The notes beneath the pieces were generated by a model. It was not told the origin of the DNA. It did not search any database and saw nothing but the letters and a program-made list of their open reading frames with translations. DNA of 64,000 nt, from positions 3,082,382 to 3,146,381 of the forward strand of contig NC_057009.1 of the NCBI RefSeq assembly GCF_000002595.2. Direction: 5' to 3'. This document shows positions 43,501 to 55,250 of this stretch, one piece after another; positions within the stretch are counted from its first letter, which is position 1; each line of letters begins with the position of its first letter. Origin of the DNA: Chlamydomonas reinhardtii (Eukaryota > Chlorophyta > Chlorophyceae > Chlamydomonadales > Chlamydomonadaceae). A program made the position numbers and the translations under genes.

Positions 43501-45771
43501 AGCGCATCGGGCCCGGGCGCCAGGATCTCCTCCATGGCCGCGCCGGCCTGCTCCTCATCCAGGCTCTCGGTGTGGGTCAGCCGCGCCAGGCCAGCTGCCG
43601 CGGATTGCAGGCCAGTGAGGCTGCTGCTGCGACTGACCGGCAGCGACAGGCTGCGGCGCGCCAGGGGCGTGCCGCTGCCGCCACTGCCATCAACGCTCGA
43701 GGTCCAGGGGCTCCACACGCCGCTGCCGGCAGTGCCCAGCAGGCTGCCGCTGCCGGCGCTGCCCAGCAGGCTGCCACTGCCGGTGCTGGCAAGGCTGGCG
43801 GTGCTGCCGACGCTCGAAGAAGACTCCACACGCGGCAGCCCGCCGTTCTCCACCTGCAGCTGCTCCCGCTGGCGCAGTGCCGCTGCCGCCAGCGGTCTGC
43901 CGGCGCCGCTGCCAGCGCTCTCGGCATCGCTGACCCCAGCGGCCACGTCACCTGATGCCGATGCCGATGCCGATGCCGACGGCGACGACGGCGACGATGA
44001 GGGCGTGGGCGTGCGCGCCTGCGAGAAGCTGATCAGCCTCACCAACTGGTCCTCAGGCAGGTAGTAGGAGGCGAAGTGGTCAGCCCAGCCGGCGTTGGCC
44101 ACCATCTCCGCCAGCGCCGCATTGCCCACCGCCGGCGTGGCGAAGGCGATGCAGCGCACGCGCGGCCGCGGCCAGTCCGGCAGCTCGCGCAGCAGCCGCA
44201 GCGTGCACAGCTTCGCGACGGCGCCTGCGCGGACGGAAACAGCAGGGCGCATGCAACCACGTCAGCGGCAAGGCCAGCAATTTGCTGACCTATGTATATA
44301 CCCAAACGGCCTCTCCACTGGGAACAGAGCCACGTACAGCCGACTCCCGCCTGCTCACTCCCGCGTCCTCACTGCCGCCTCCTCACTCCCGCCTCCTCGC
44401 TCCCGCCTCCTCACCTCCCAGCGAGTGGCCGCACAGCACCAGCCGCAGCCCCCTGCTGACCGCCAGCTCGTACAGCTGCTCCACGTGGATGGCGCGGGCG
44501 CGCTCCAGGAAGCCGCGGTGCGCCGCCGGGATGGACGACTGCGCGTCAGGGGCACACAGGGGGCAGCAACATCAATAATATAATAATTATGGCGCAATTA
44601 TCGAATGCCGCAACCGTGAACAACTCTTAGGCCAGCTACGAGAACGCACACACGACCCCCACCACGACGCCCCTGCCGCTGCCTTTGCGCCTGCCGCCTG
44701 CCTCTGCGGTAAGCGGCTGCGCCTTCTCTCCGCCTCCCGGCACCCACCGCGTCCGCCGCCAGCGCCGCCGACTCGGCCCACACGGGCGTGTGCAGCAGGT
44801 TGGCGTCCGCCAGCAGGTCCTCCCAGCGCTTGGTGCCCATGAAGGCCACCACCAGCGAGGTGGGCGTGGTGGCGATCATGTAGTGCTGCGGGATGTCGGA
44901 CAGCGTGATCTGCAGCGACTCCAGCTGGATCCAGCCTGGAGGAGGAGGAGGCGGGGGAGGAGGAGGAGGAGGCAGGGAAAAGGGGGTTGCGGGGTTCGGC
45001 AACGGGAGTCGGGAGACGAAGAGATGTGCGCCGGGTATGGGGATGCCGTTGCGTTCGGGGAACGCAAGAGGATGGCTTATACGACAGGAGACGTGGGAGG
45101 GTTTGCAAGGAAGGCTGGGAGGAGTGGATTGGTCGGGGAGTCGCAGTGCATGGCCGGCAGGCCCGCACACGGCACGTGCGCGTTTCGGAAGCGCGGCATC
45201 CCCCTGCGGCGCATTCACGGCGCCGCAGCCCTGGCAACAGGCCGTCGTACACCCGAGACGATAAATTATTGCACGCATCGTCCATGCACCCACACCCCTG
45301 ACGCCTGACGGCTTTCAGGCAGCCTGCTGCGCGCCGAGGGCGTGAACCTCTGCACGTACCGGGCGGGAAAGCTGAAGCAAACTCCGACACCTTCGCCGCC
45401 ACTGCTACGTGCCCGATGCCCTCCACCTTCTTGTAGACGCATTCGCTCATGATTAGAGCGGCAAGCACGTCGGACAAGTCCTCCGGCGACTTGCATCTGA
45501 GCGATGCAGCTGCCTCCAGCAATCCTGAAGCCTCCGTGGCTGTGTTTGCGGGGCCATGCGAAAAGGCCGGTGTCAATTCTGCCAGCCTTGATGCATCAAG
45601 CGTGGCAGCCGTCGCTGTGCGCGACGAGCGCGTCCGTCGCTGTGGTGCACGGTGAAGGCGCTGGCCATTGCGACGCCCCGTCGCCTGTGCAGATGCTGCA
45701 TTGTCCGCAGTGTCCCGGGATGAGTCGTGGAAGCGCTTGCTTATTGAGGTCTGGGCCTTCAATGACGCCAT
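37579..45771 (-). CDS. Class 3 (alpha/beta hydrolase) lipase-domain protein, very large
   Basis: Seven minus-strand exons (45360-45771, 44748-44935, 44415-44538, 43233-44224, 42910-43088, 38487-42732, 37579-38352) join in phase to about 2304 residues. The start MASLKAQTSISKRF was chosen at the first ATG; the Ser/Arg-rich N-terminus could be a plastid transit peptide. The lipase core runs from about 100 to 630: MSECVYKKVE, VVAFMGTKRWEDLLADANL, AAHRGFLERA, the nucleophile elbow LCGHSLGGAVA with Ser239, FATPAVGNAAL and, after a long Ser/Ala insert, FSHHRMLAYR carrying a candidate catalytic His. Plant At3g07400, as I recall it, has the same blocks. The 4246-base sixth exon is mostly Ala/Gly/Pro sequence with short ordered islands such as HRVAILGTSPYAASLVQAAL. 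The last exon has another (EAVVVVGSCRDPLRALRTKD). Substrate is unknown. The last-exon end is the first stop; further splicing cannot be excluded. Confidence 0.85.
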
Positions 45772-46538
45772 AATCAACTATCCAAGCCCCTCGCAACCTC
45801 CATGCTCCTGCTCCCAGTCCTAATAGAACAAGTGAGTAATGTTATAGCGCCTTGTTACAAAAACGTTGCGTCGTTGTGGCGTCGAGGTGCCCCGAATATT
45901 GGGTATATAGTTATCGCGAGCGACGCTTGCAATGCTGTCGTTAAAAGTTCATATGCGCCTTGAGCACTGTCCGCGACTTCATTGGGAGACCCTGCTTGGA
46001 AGGGCCAACTCTGGCTCAGAAGTTGCACCCATGGTCGGGTTCCATTTCTCCAGCCGTCCAGGAACTTCCTATGAGCGCAACCTGGACTTTTGCCGCAACC
46101 AAGTAGCTTAAAGCTCAAATGTATACGGCTAAGGCATTTTGACGCGCACGGTTGCTTGTATCTACAGTTCTTTTCGCGCCATCCTGACAGCTCGAGTATC
46201 CTGGGCTGGATGGCCGTGCGAAGGCGCTAACCTGTGGATTCAAACCTTAGGACATTCACGTAGATGTCATCCTGCGCGGACGCGGAGCATGACGCGCGCC
46301 CGGCGAAGAGGTCACGGCAGGTGAGCAGCGGCGCAGCGCTTAGGGGCCGCACCTGCCCTGAACAGGATGACGGGCCTTCCACTCCTGCCGGCTAAGGGCG
46401 CAGCGTGAAGGCGTCAAGGCACGCGAGGGGCCTGACTAGCAAAAGCCGTGTAGCACCGTGTTGGAGGGCTTGTGCCGGCGCCCCGTCCCTTCCTCACACA
46501 GCTGTCGGCGCCCTTTGGCGCCTACCCACCCACCCCAG
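45772..46538. promoter_or_regulatory. Divergent spacer upstream of lipase and coiled-coil genes
   Basis: About 770 bases separate the lipase start from the first supported exon of the next gene. It should hold both promoters and the missing first exon(s) of the coiled-coil gene. A good-looking donor (CGGCAG|GTGAGC) at 46321 was tested with ATG 46289, but the frame does not join the downstream exon. Confidence 0.4.
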
Positions 46539-48317
46539 GCGCCCGGAAAGGCGTCGGCGCGTGACGCCGAGGCAGCACGTGCGCGCGACCTAGCGGCGCG
46601 TGAGGACGCGGTCGCCGCGCGCGAAGCGGCTCTCTCAGCGCGGGAGGCGGCCGCTACCGCACGGGAGCTCGCGGCGTCGGCTCGCGAGACGGCTGTGGTG
46701 ATGCGAGAGGAAGCCCTGGAGGCACGGGAGGTGGAGGCAGCAACACGGGAGGAGGAGGCGGCGCGGCGGGAGGACGGCGCAAGCAGCCGGGAGGACACGG
46801 CTGCCATGCGTGAGGGGGCGGCCGCGGCGCGGGAGCACGCAGCACGGGCACGGGAGCGGGAAGCCGCCGCGCGGGAGGAGGCGGCGCGGGCGCGCATCGC
46901 GGCGGCGGAGGCGTTGGAACGCGCGGCGACGCTAAAGGAGCAGCAGGCGGCGCGGGTGGGGTGTGCTCCGGAGCGGTTACCATTTGAGGTGCCGGTCCCG
47001 CGCGGGCCCACGCCTTCAGCGCGGCAACTGCCGGCGGGGCCCCGGCATCTCCTCGAGGTGCCCAGGGCACGAGATGCCCCGGACCGAAGGTCGGCGGCAC
47101 CGGCAGCACCGCACAACGACAGCAGCGGCACGGCGCCCGGCTCGGGGCCAACAGCGCTACCAGCGGCAACGCACGCGGCGCCTGGCGTAGGCGGTACGGG
47201 CGCGGTGCTGGCTGGACCGGTGGCAGCCGCCCATGCGGACGCGTTGCATCAGGGCCAGCAGGTGGGTGGCGGTGGACTTATTGCAAACTCTTTTGACGGT
47301 GCCCTGCATTGGGTACGGTTCTTGCAACTCCTTTGAATATCCATGCACACACGCACGGCATCAACCCTCGTCCGTTTTGCTTTGCCAATGCATGCGCAGG
47401 TGGAGGACAGCGAACGGGAGCTGGGCCCTGGCGAGCTGGGGAGCGATGGCGATGTGAACATGGAGCCACTGGGTGGGTCGGGGCATGACGGGTCGGATGA
47501 CTCGGCATCCGGTTCGCCGCTGGCCGCGGGGACGCCGCCGCTCCTGAGTCCACCGGGCTCGGTCCTGCTACCGCACCTGCAGCAACAGCAGCAGGAGCAG
47601 CAACAGGAGCAGCAGCAGCAAGAGCAGGAGCAGCAGGTCGAGCGCCGGCAAGAGCCGCTGTCGCGGCATCAAGCCCTGCTTGCGGATGCCGGCGCTGCGG
47701 CGGCAGCCGAACTCACGCATGCAACGCAGCCCGCACAAGCGGAGATCGCGACAGTTGCAGCGGGGACGGCAGTCGCGGGGGCTGCAACGGCAACAGGGTC
47801 CTCGGCTACAGGTGCTGCGGCAGCCCCCGCCAGGCCGCCCAGCTCCTCCGGACTCGGCCGAGCAGCACGCGGGGGGCGAGCACCGCCACTGCCTGACAGC
47901 TCCGCACCACCGCCAACAGCCGGCGCTCCGCCGCCGGCCGCTCCTGCGCCACCGCAGCAGCCCGCAACAGGGGGACAGGCTGCGCAGCATGGGGCTCCCA
48001 GAGCAGGATCCGCTGCCGCTATCGCCGCCGCGGCCGTTGCCGCGGTCACTGCCGCCGCCGCCGGCAGGGCACCAGGGCCGGCTGCTACCGCGGCAGCCCC
48101 CGGGCCGGCCGCAGCCGCGGGACCTGCTCCTGCTCCGGAGCCGGTGTGGGGTCGGGAACAGAACGCGGTGCTGCTGGAGCTGCTGCCGAAGAAGGGCATG
48201 GGGTCGGCGGCTCTGCAGGAGGTGCATGAACGGCTGGGCGGGCGCTTTGGCCTGGACGTGATTACCAAGAGGGCGCGGGCATTGATGGCCCTCATGTTGG
48301 AGGAGGCCACTGGCTAA
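46539..48317 (+). CDS. Coiled-coil, Gln/Ala-rich protein of unknown function; 5' end unresolved
   Basis: Two exons are supported: 46539-47261, opening at a CCCCAG acceptor, and 47400-48317 (TAA at the end), in phase. They give about 547 residues without a resolved start; the first in-frame ATG is 46701. Residues 5-150 are a near-perfect seven-residue Ala/Arg/Glu repeat (AREAAL, AREDAVA, AREREAA), a long single-helix or coiled-coil signal. A Gln/Glu run (QQQQQEQQQEQQQQEQEQQ) and Ala/Pro-rich linkers follow. The final 57 residues look ordered: PVWGREQNAVLLELLPKKGM, then ALQEVHERLGGRFGLDVITK. A Trp followed by helical segments recalls Myb/SANT-like modules, but this is a guess. No function can be assigned. 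Confidence 0.6.
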
Positions 48318-49746
48318 GGAGTGAGGAGGGAGGGAGCTGCAGCAAACGGCTTGGATTGGTGTGTGGGATGGGGGAAAGGTGGTGAGCAGATCTGCGAAGA
48401 GGCGGGCAGCGGGGGAGCGTGAAGCTGGGCCTGGAGGGTCAGCTGTTCTTGAGTCTTGCTTTGCGTCAGGCTGTGAGGCTGTGTTGAGGTGTGTACTGGG
48501 TGATTGTGCATTTTGCGCGCGGGTTTGTTGGCTTGATAGTGTCTCGCGTGCGCAGGACTGAAGCCGTTTGAATGGATGTGGGGGCCAGGCTGCCCACAGT
48601 TGCAGCAGGAAACAGGTCACCCCATGGGAGGAGCAAAATTATTCCTAGCCTAGTGGGTTAGGTCCTGGGTCGGGCGACACCAGTGGCACACCAACGGCAC
48701 AGCTTCAGTCGTGGCCGGTCGTTGATGTTGGGTGTGTAGTGCTGACACCTACGCCTTCTGTACATATGTTATAGGTAAAGTGCATACGGCACGAATGTCT
48801 GTGTTGTGGCGGGCGGGCGCGTGGCACCCGTTTACAAAACACTGAGACTGTACTGTGCTCTCGACGCCGTGTGTGGGCACTAGAAGGTTTGTACACAGCA
48901 GGCATAGTAGCTGAAATTCTCGAAGCTTGATCGCTACTTTGCGTAACAGTGACACGGCTGGCTCCTAAGTGCTAGTGCCTCACAATAACTCAATGAGAAG
49001 TCACAGTGATGATCACGTTACAGACAATTTGTAGGATGAATGTGGTAATACGTGCAGTCACTAACCGCTGTCAGTACAGTCCCGTATTTCAAGGAAGTGC
49101 TGCAGGGGCGCACTGCACCGATAAATTCTGCACATTATAGGCTGTTCCGTGTTCGCCGCGCGCGCCCAGCCCACAGTCCTATACAAGCCGCGGGTCAACC
49201 GCGGGGTCATTCTATGTAATCAGCACTAACCATCTTATAATGACAAGGTAACACCAAGCCGGCAACAATGCGATGCAGCACGACCGGAGCGGATACACGT
49301 CAACACTCAACAACCTGTCATCCAGGAGCAATTTCGTCTGTACGTGTAAACCTGTGTGGTCAAGCAACCTTTGCAGGAACACGGTTCACACGTGTTCCCT
49401 GCCTGTCAAGGAGTCCCCTTTCTACCCTGAGCAATGCTGCTCAAAACTTATGCATGGACCCGCATCCGGAGCTACATGTGCACACACGCGCAGCCCCAGT
49501 TGTTTGTCAAGACCGACCTTGTCAACAAGCTTGACACGTCAGTCACGTCATTCTGAAGCCAAGCATTCTGCTGCGGGACACACGCGAGTCATGAGTCATG
49601 CAGTCTGCGGCCCCGGTTCACCTTCTGCAGGTGCGGAAATGTGGCGTGCGTACCGCTAAGCAGTGAGCGCCTTACGGTGCCCTCCCTGCCATGACCCTAT
49701 GGACCTGACACCTCCACACTGTATCATACTACACAACTACATGATG

Positions 49747-49749
<3 letters not shown>
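48318..49749. other. 3' region of the coiled-coil gene, no gene seen
   Basis: No exon-like sequence was found on either strand. GC content is lower than in the neighbouring genes. The nearest TGTAA is around 49346, which would imply a very long 3' UTR. Confidence 0.5.
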
Positions 49750-49845
<96 letters not shown>

Positions 49846-49896
49846 GTAACTCCGTCGCGTCATTGGGCGGGCTTTCGTTTCGTTTTTTAACACACA
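49750..49896 (+). repeat. (CA)n microsatellite with CTTTCGTTTCG-type element, copy 3
   Basis: About 95 bases of uninterrupted CA are followed at 49862-49896 by GGGCGGGCTTTCGTTTCGTT and TTTTAACACACA. This is the cleanest copy of the element and lies outside any gene. Confidence 0.9.
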
Positions 49897-50110
49897 AGCT
49901 GGCCACTCAAAACGTCCGTCTCTGCAGCCTTTTTACAACGCTGCACACACCGTTGATTCTCATACCACCTGTCAAACCGCAAGCACAGCAGAACCCCCGC
50001 CGGCCCCGTCAACAGCACACTTCGCGTCCGCACATCACTGCCGCCTCCCCTTAACGCCATCCTACCCACCATCCACACCCTCAATCACGCACAACGCATA
50101 GCAAGGTTTT

Positions 50111-52584
50111 TCAAAAGTCCCGGTCGCCTTTGAAGCTCTTCTTGGACGGCATGCGCAGCGCTCGACTGGCCTGTTGCGCCAAGCCGCCGCGTGCCAGCCC
50201 CGGCAGTGACTGGTGGCTCGCGTGGTGCGAGTCAGCACGCGCTCCGCGGCTGGCGTTGCGCATCAGCTCCGCCGCGCGTGGCGGCGCGCCGCGCGCACCC
50301 ATGAGCGCCGGCAGCGCGGGCAGCTTGTCGTCGGTGAGGCCGGGCAGCGAGATGGCGACGGACTTGGAGACGGAGCCGCCCGGGGCGGCCACGGATCCGC
50401 GCAAGTTGCCGCTGGAGGGCTGGCGCAGCTCGTGCGGGTGCAGCCGCACGCCGTGGCCCAGAGCCGGCAGCTGCTTCCACTCTGCCTGCGTTTTGGAAAT
50501 ACAGTAGCAAAATACGGCTAATTCCATAAGCATAGTGACACTGCGGCAAGAACCACACGCGCAACACATGCTCGGCGATTCCCCAAGCCGCCGCCGTGCA
50601 TCCCAGCACTCCTCAACCCCTCAGCCCCAAGCTCCCCTCCTGCCCACCTGTGGCCCCAGCGGCCCCGGCTCTGAGATGGACGCCTTGCGCGACATGTGCG
50701 AGTTGAGCGAGCGCTGGCGGCCGGCCGGGATGCCGCTGCTGTTGTTGCTCTCCTTGCGGCTCACAAACGAGTTGCCGCTGCCCGAGCTGGCGTGGCTGCC
50801 GTGCTGCTGCAGCAGCGGGTGGTGGTGGTGATGCTGTTGCTGTTGTTGTTGCTGTTGCGCGGCCCTGTCGTGCGATTGGCGCACGGCACTGCTGTTCATG
50901 AGCGCGTTGTGCAGCGGGTTGGCCTTGGGGCCGTCCGTGCGCGAGCTCAGCAGCGGCGGCGGGGCTGCGTGCACCGGCGGCGGCGGAGCGCCCGCCGGCG
51001 CCGCGCCGGGCGCGCCCGGCTTGCCCGACAGCGGCATCAGGTGCCCTCCCGCTGGCCTGCGCATGCTGACAGCGCCGGGGCCTCCGCGCGCGCCTGGCGG
51101 CGGGTGGCCGGGCGGCACCACCATGGCCGCGCCGGGCTGCCTGTTCTTGAGGTTGGACCAGTCCCGCAGGTCGGTAGGCATCGAGGCCATGGAGCCCTTG
51201 CCCTGCTCGCTCTCCATCAGGCCCGCCAGCAGAGGCTTGGTGCGCGGGCCCTTGCTGGCACCGGCGGCGCCATGGGACGCGCCCCGCGTCTCCATTGCAT
51301 CCAGGTTGTCTGGCAGGTCATCCAAGCCGTCTGAGGAGGCAGCGCTGAGCGCACGAGACAGCGCGCCCATGCTCTTGCCGCCCAGTGATTTGGCAGAGTC
51401 GTGCTGCACCGCCGAGCCCAGCGTCACCCGGGCCACCGCCGTCGCGACGGCGCCGCCGGCCGGCGCAGCTGACGCCGATGCGATGGAGGTCGAGCGGCTT
51501 AGCCCCAGTGACAGCGCGTCGTCGCCATCGTCGTCGGCATCGCCAGCGGCAGCGGCCGGCGCTTGCGGTGGTGCTGGTGCTGGCGCGGCCGCTACTTGGG
51601 TCTGGTCCGAGACAGGTGACACGTCGTCTTCGTCGCCCCCAGCCACCGCGTCCTCCGCCAGCAGCTTGTCCAGCTCGTCATCGCTGTCATTGCCGTCGCC
51701 CGCGCCCGCACCAGCCGGTGCTGATGACGATGCGGTCACAGCCGCAGCCTGTCGCAGCAGCTGCTCCGCCTGCGGCTGTAGCTTTGCCAGCAGCAACTCC
51801 AGTACGGCGGCTGCGGCCGCCGCCGAGCCGTCCGCGCCGCAGGCAGTGGCGAGGGCCGCCAAGGAGTGGGACAGCCGCTCCGGGGCCACTGCATTTGCGC
51901 CAGCCGCATCTACAGCAAAGGCGGCGTCTAGGGCGTCTGGTGCGATGGCGCCTAGCGAGCTGCCCGGCACGACCTCCGACGCCACCGCCTGGGCCAGAGC
52001 GTTGGCCAGGGCGGCGTACTGAGGCTGCTGCACGCCCTGTTGCCCGGTGGCGAGCGCGTCCGAAGTCCAGGAGCTCCACGCTTGGAGCTGGGCGGAAAGC
52101 GCCGAATCTGCTGCGTCGACCTGTAAGGGTAGGGGAATAGATGCGGCGGTGGTGAGGCAGGGATGGGTATGTGGCGTCGCCTTATTTGGACCCGGACCCG
52201 GCCCCGGCCCCTCGCCTTCCGCCGAGCTGCCGGGGGCAGGAAAACGGACAGTCGCGTGTGCTGCGAGCCCCACCTTGCAAACAGCATCCTGGGCGCCGTC
52301 GGTCCCCTCCGAACTGCGACAGAGAATCGGGGCACGCTTTTATGTGGGGAAGTCGCCGGGGCTCGGTAAATGTTCACATGCCCAACCCAGGCAGGTTCCC
52401 GAGTGAACACTGATAAGTAGATATCATGTGCAGCTCAATGTTTTTGCAGCCAGTGGTACCGCCCCTACCTTGCAGCGGACGCCAACGACGCAAGGCCATC
52501 GACGGCCACTTGCAGCAACCCTGACTCTCCCGGCAGCTGCTGTTGCGCTCTCTTGACTATCACATCTTTGATAGCAAATGCCAT
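50111..52584 (-). CDS. Unknown 667-residue low-complexity protein
   Basis: Four minus-strand exons join in phase: 52469-52584, 52274-52313, 50648-52120 and 50111-50485 (stop TGA). The start MAFAIKDVIVKRAQQQLPGE at 52584 opens a predicted helical, ordered N-terminal part (about 1-170, Ala/Leu-rich: ALANALAQAVASEVV, LSHSLAALATACGADG, AAVLELLLAKLQPQAEQLL). An acidic Ser stretch follows (GNDSDDELDKLLAEDA), then a Pro/Gly-rich linker, a Gln/His run (QQQQQQQQHHHHH) and Ser/Arg-rich segments (SRKESNNSSG, LNSHMSRKASISEPG) that look like kinase sites. The tail MPSKKSFKGDRDF is basic. No family was recognised. A TGTAA signal on the minus strand (49932-49936) fits a 3' UTR of about 175 bases. It is head-to-head with the CCDC25-like gene. 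Confidence 0.75.
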
Positions 52585-53155
52585 TCACGCTACCCTGGAG
52601 ACTGGTCCTGGAAATGGAAGACCCACCGCCTGAGGTCTCCGCTAAGCTCAATATATTTTGTCAAGCGAATCACAATAAAACGTTCTGCTCGCTCGAGTTC
52701 GCTACTTGACTGCAGGAAAAGATGTCATTCGTCGTGCGTGTGGCAGAAGCATAAAATTAAAATTGGTTAGTTTGAATCATTGATTACAGTCTTAGGCAAA
52801 TTTAAGGGGGCGGTGAGTGAGTCTCCACATGTCTCATCTGCACTTACTAGCGGCATCTGGCGATTACTTTCCGCGGCAGACAGGCTCCTATTTGGACAAG
52901 GTGCCATATCGTACGCTCGCTCTCTGCATCTGTAAAGTTCGCCACTGCTCCTCAGCCGTGTGGCAGACTTAACTCCATCGCGCCGGCCGGTCTCCCGCGC
53001 GACCATAAGACCTGCTTTTGTGTTTTAAGCAGCCTTCTATAAACCTCGTGCTACCTCCTTACTGGGCGCGCTCAGAGTCAGGCACACTAAGGAGGCAGAC
53101 AGACACGGTTTGGGCGGCGAGGGCGGGAGCTCAGCACCAATAAGCGGTCAGAAGG
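52585..53155. promoter_or_regulatory. Divergent spacer between the 667-aa and CCDC25-like genes
   Basis: These 571 AT-richer bases lie between two outward-facing start codons. They should contain both promoters. No TATA box could be assigned with confidence. Confidence 0.5.
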
Positions 53156-55250
53156 ATGGTGTTCTACTTCTACCCGCGCTGCCATGCGCCCAACACGGAA
53201 GATTTCATGATCTACATGGGGAAAGACAAGGTGGGTGGCGCTGTGGCGCTGCGAGGAACAGCACGCCGAGGCCGCAGGAGTGCCTGAACCGATACTGGTA
53301 CCCGTCGCAGCCCTGACCGTACGGTACCGTACGCTGATAGGCATGTGTCGCGATGCGATGACGCCAGAACCGCCTTCCGTTGCTACTTTCGTGGTTAGCG
53401 GCTGGTTGGCTTTTCTTGCGGGGAGCCAACCGGCTCTGGACAAGCCGCCACCCGCCCGTTGAGCTTTGGAACTTGCAGCGGCGGCGCCTGGAAAACGGCT
53501 GCGCTAACGCGGAGGTGCTCCCTTAGATGAGCGATGGGTAGTAGTATGTTCATGCACCAGAGGTTGCACATGCGGAGATACCCCAGCTGATCTGCCCGGG
53601 TCGCACCAGTGCTGTCGGCCGCAGAGCACTGCACCCGCCTCCTCCTGTACGCCCCTCCGTCCCGTCAGGAGCACAACTCGCAACAGCACACAGCTTCCAG
53701 CTGGCGTTTGATGAGCGTTGTTTACAGAACAAACTATGCCGTGCTGTGCTGTGAATGCAGTATGAGAATGAGGACCTCATTGCTCACGGCCTACCATGTG
53801 ATCTGTGGTGAGCGGGGGTCGGGGGTCGGGGGTCGGGGGTCGGGGCGCGAGCGGGCGGACAGTGTGGACGGCGCACGGCAGGACACGGCACAGGCGATGA
53901 ACCCAATGGCATGACATGGGGGTTGCTTGACTAGGCATGGTCGCACTGGACTAACCCCTTACCGTCGCTGCTGGTTGGGTTAGCGGACTTGCGCCCAGCC
54001 CTCATTACCTACTATTTGTCGCATGTCGCCACCCTCTCCTCGCGCACGCGCGCAACCCGGGCCTCACCAAGTTCACAAACAACCCCTTTCCCCCGTGCTT
54101 GCTAACACACACGCACTACACACGAAACACACCGCCCGATGCCCAAAGGTTCCACGTGGACGACATGTCGTCAGCGCACGTGTACCTGCGGCTGCCGGAC
54201 GGCTGCGACATGCGCGACATCCCGGCCGAGGCGCTGGAGGACTGCGCGCAGCTGGTCAAGCAGAACTCCATCCAGGGTGGGGCCATGGGCGATGGGGAGC
54301 GGCTGGGTGGGATGTGCGGCTGGGTATGGCAGAGGCGCGACCCGGCATCAGGCCGGCAGGGCCAGCGGGGGGAGTGGGGGCATGCACTGCAGTGTGACAG
54401 TGGTGAAACACAGGCGTCTAGCGTATGCGCTGGTCGGTTCGGGGCTGCAGGCCGGCACGGCGCCGTTGGGGGCCGGCACCAGCTTGCTTCGCGCACACAG
54501 CCCGAGCCTGGGCACTATTGCATACCATCGGCTGCCCCAGCGCTTCCCCACCCGCCTTCCCCCTCGCTCCAATGGCGTGAGTCTTCACCCTCTCCCCCGC
54601 CGCCGGTCCGCCGCAGGCTGCAAGACCAACAACGTGACCATTGTGTACACGCCCTGGAGCAATCTGAAGAAGACGGCGGGCATGGAGGTGGGGCAGGTGG
54701 GCTTCCACGACCCGGCGCTGGTGCTCAAGGTCAAGGTGGACCGCAAGAACAACGAGATCATCAACCGGCTGGAGAAGACGCGGCAGGAGCGCCACCCGGA
54801 CCTGGCGGCAGAGAAGGAGGTGTACATGTCGCAGGTGGGGGCGGGAGCGGGCAGCCTCAGCGGCATGGCCTTGTGGTTATGCGCTGTAGGGCTCTGGGTG
54901 CATTGCTGTGGCTCTTCGGTCCAGTGGGTGGTATCGCCTGTCGCAATGCGCCCCTCCCTCGCGGCTCCCGCGTGGTCAAAACAACTCGCCCACCTAGCTA
55001 TGGAGTCTGGGCCACGCGGCGTCTGTTCATTACCGCCAGGGCGGGACTGAGTCATACCTAGCACGCACGCACATACACGCGCATACACGCACACGCGTTG
55101 TTGCATCAAAGTTCTTGTTGGTTTTCCTTGTGTTCTTTAACACACACGCAAAAAACATACAAATGCCTTCAGGACGAGTACATGGTGAGCAACAAGGAGC
55201 TCAAGGACAAGTACGCATCAGTGGAGGAGATGGAGGACGACTTCATGTGA
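53156..55250 (+). CDS. CCDC25-like NFACT-R domain protein
   Basis: Five exons (53156-53230, 53761-53807, 54149-54276, 54617-54834, 55173-55250) give 181 residues. The start [20 protein letters not shown], then [68 protein letters not shown] and [18 protein letters not shown] follow human CCDC25 almost block for block. In the family the NFACT-R fold binds nucleic acid and links to ribosome-quality-control factors of the NEMF/Rqc2 group; human CCDC25 is also reported as a membrane sensor of extracellular DNA. The Lys/Arg/Glu coiled coil that follows AAEKE in the human protein is absent: the next exon is [20 protein letters not shown] plus EDDFM, and the intron between holds no such sequence. 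A TGTAA signal lies at 55442-55446. Confidence 0.92.
53814..53845 (+). repeat. (GTCGGGG)n in CCDC25-like intron 2
   Basis: About four copies of a 7-bp G-rich unit start six bases after the donor at 53808. Confidence 0.85.

Noticed and set aside
46289-46320. A short first exon for the coiled-coil gene (MTRARRRGHG)
   Set aside because: Its splice phase puts the downstream exon in a frame that soon stops.
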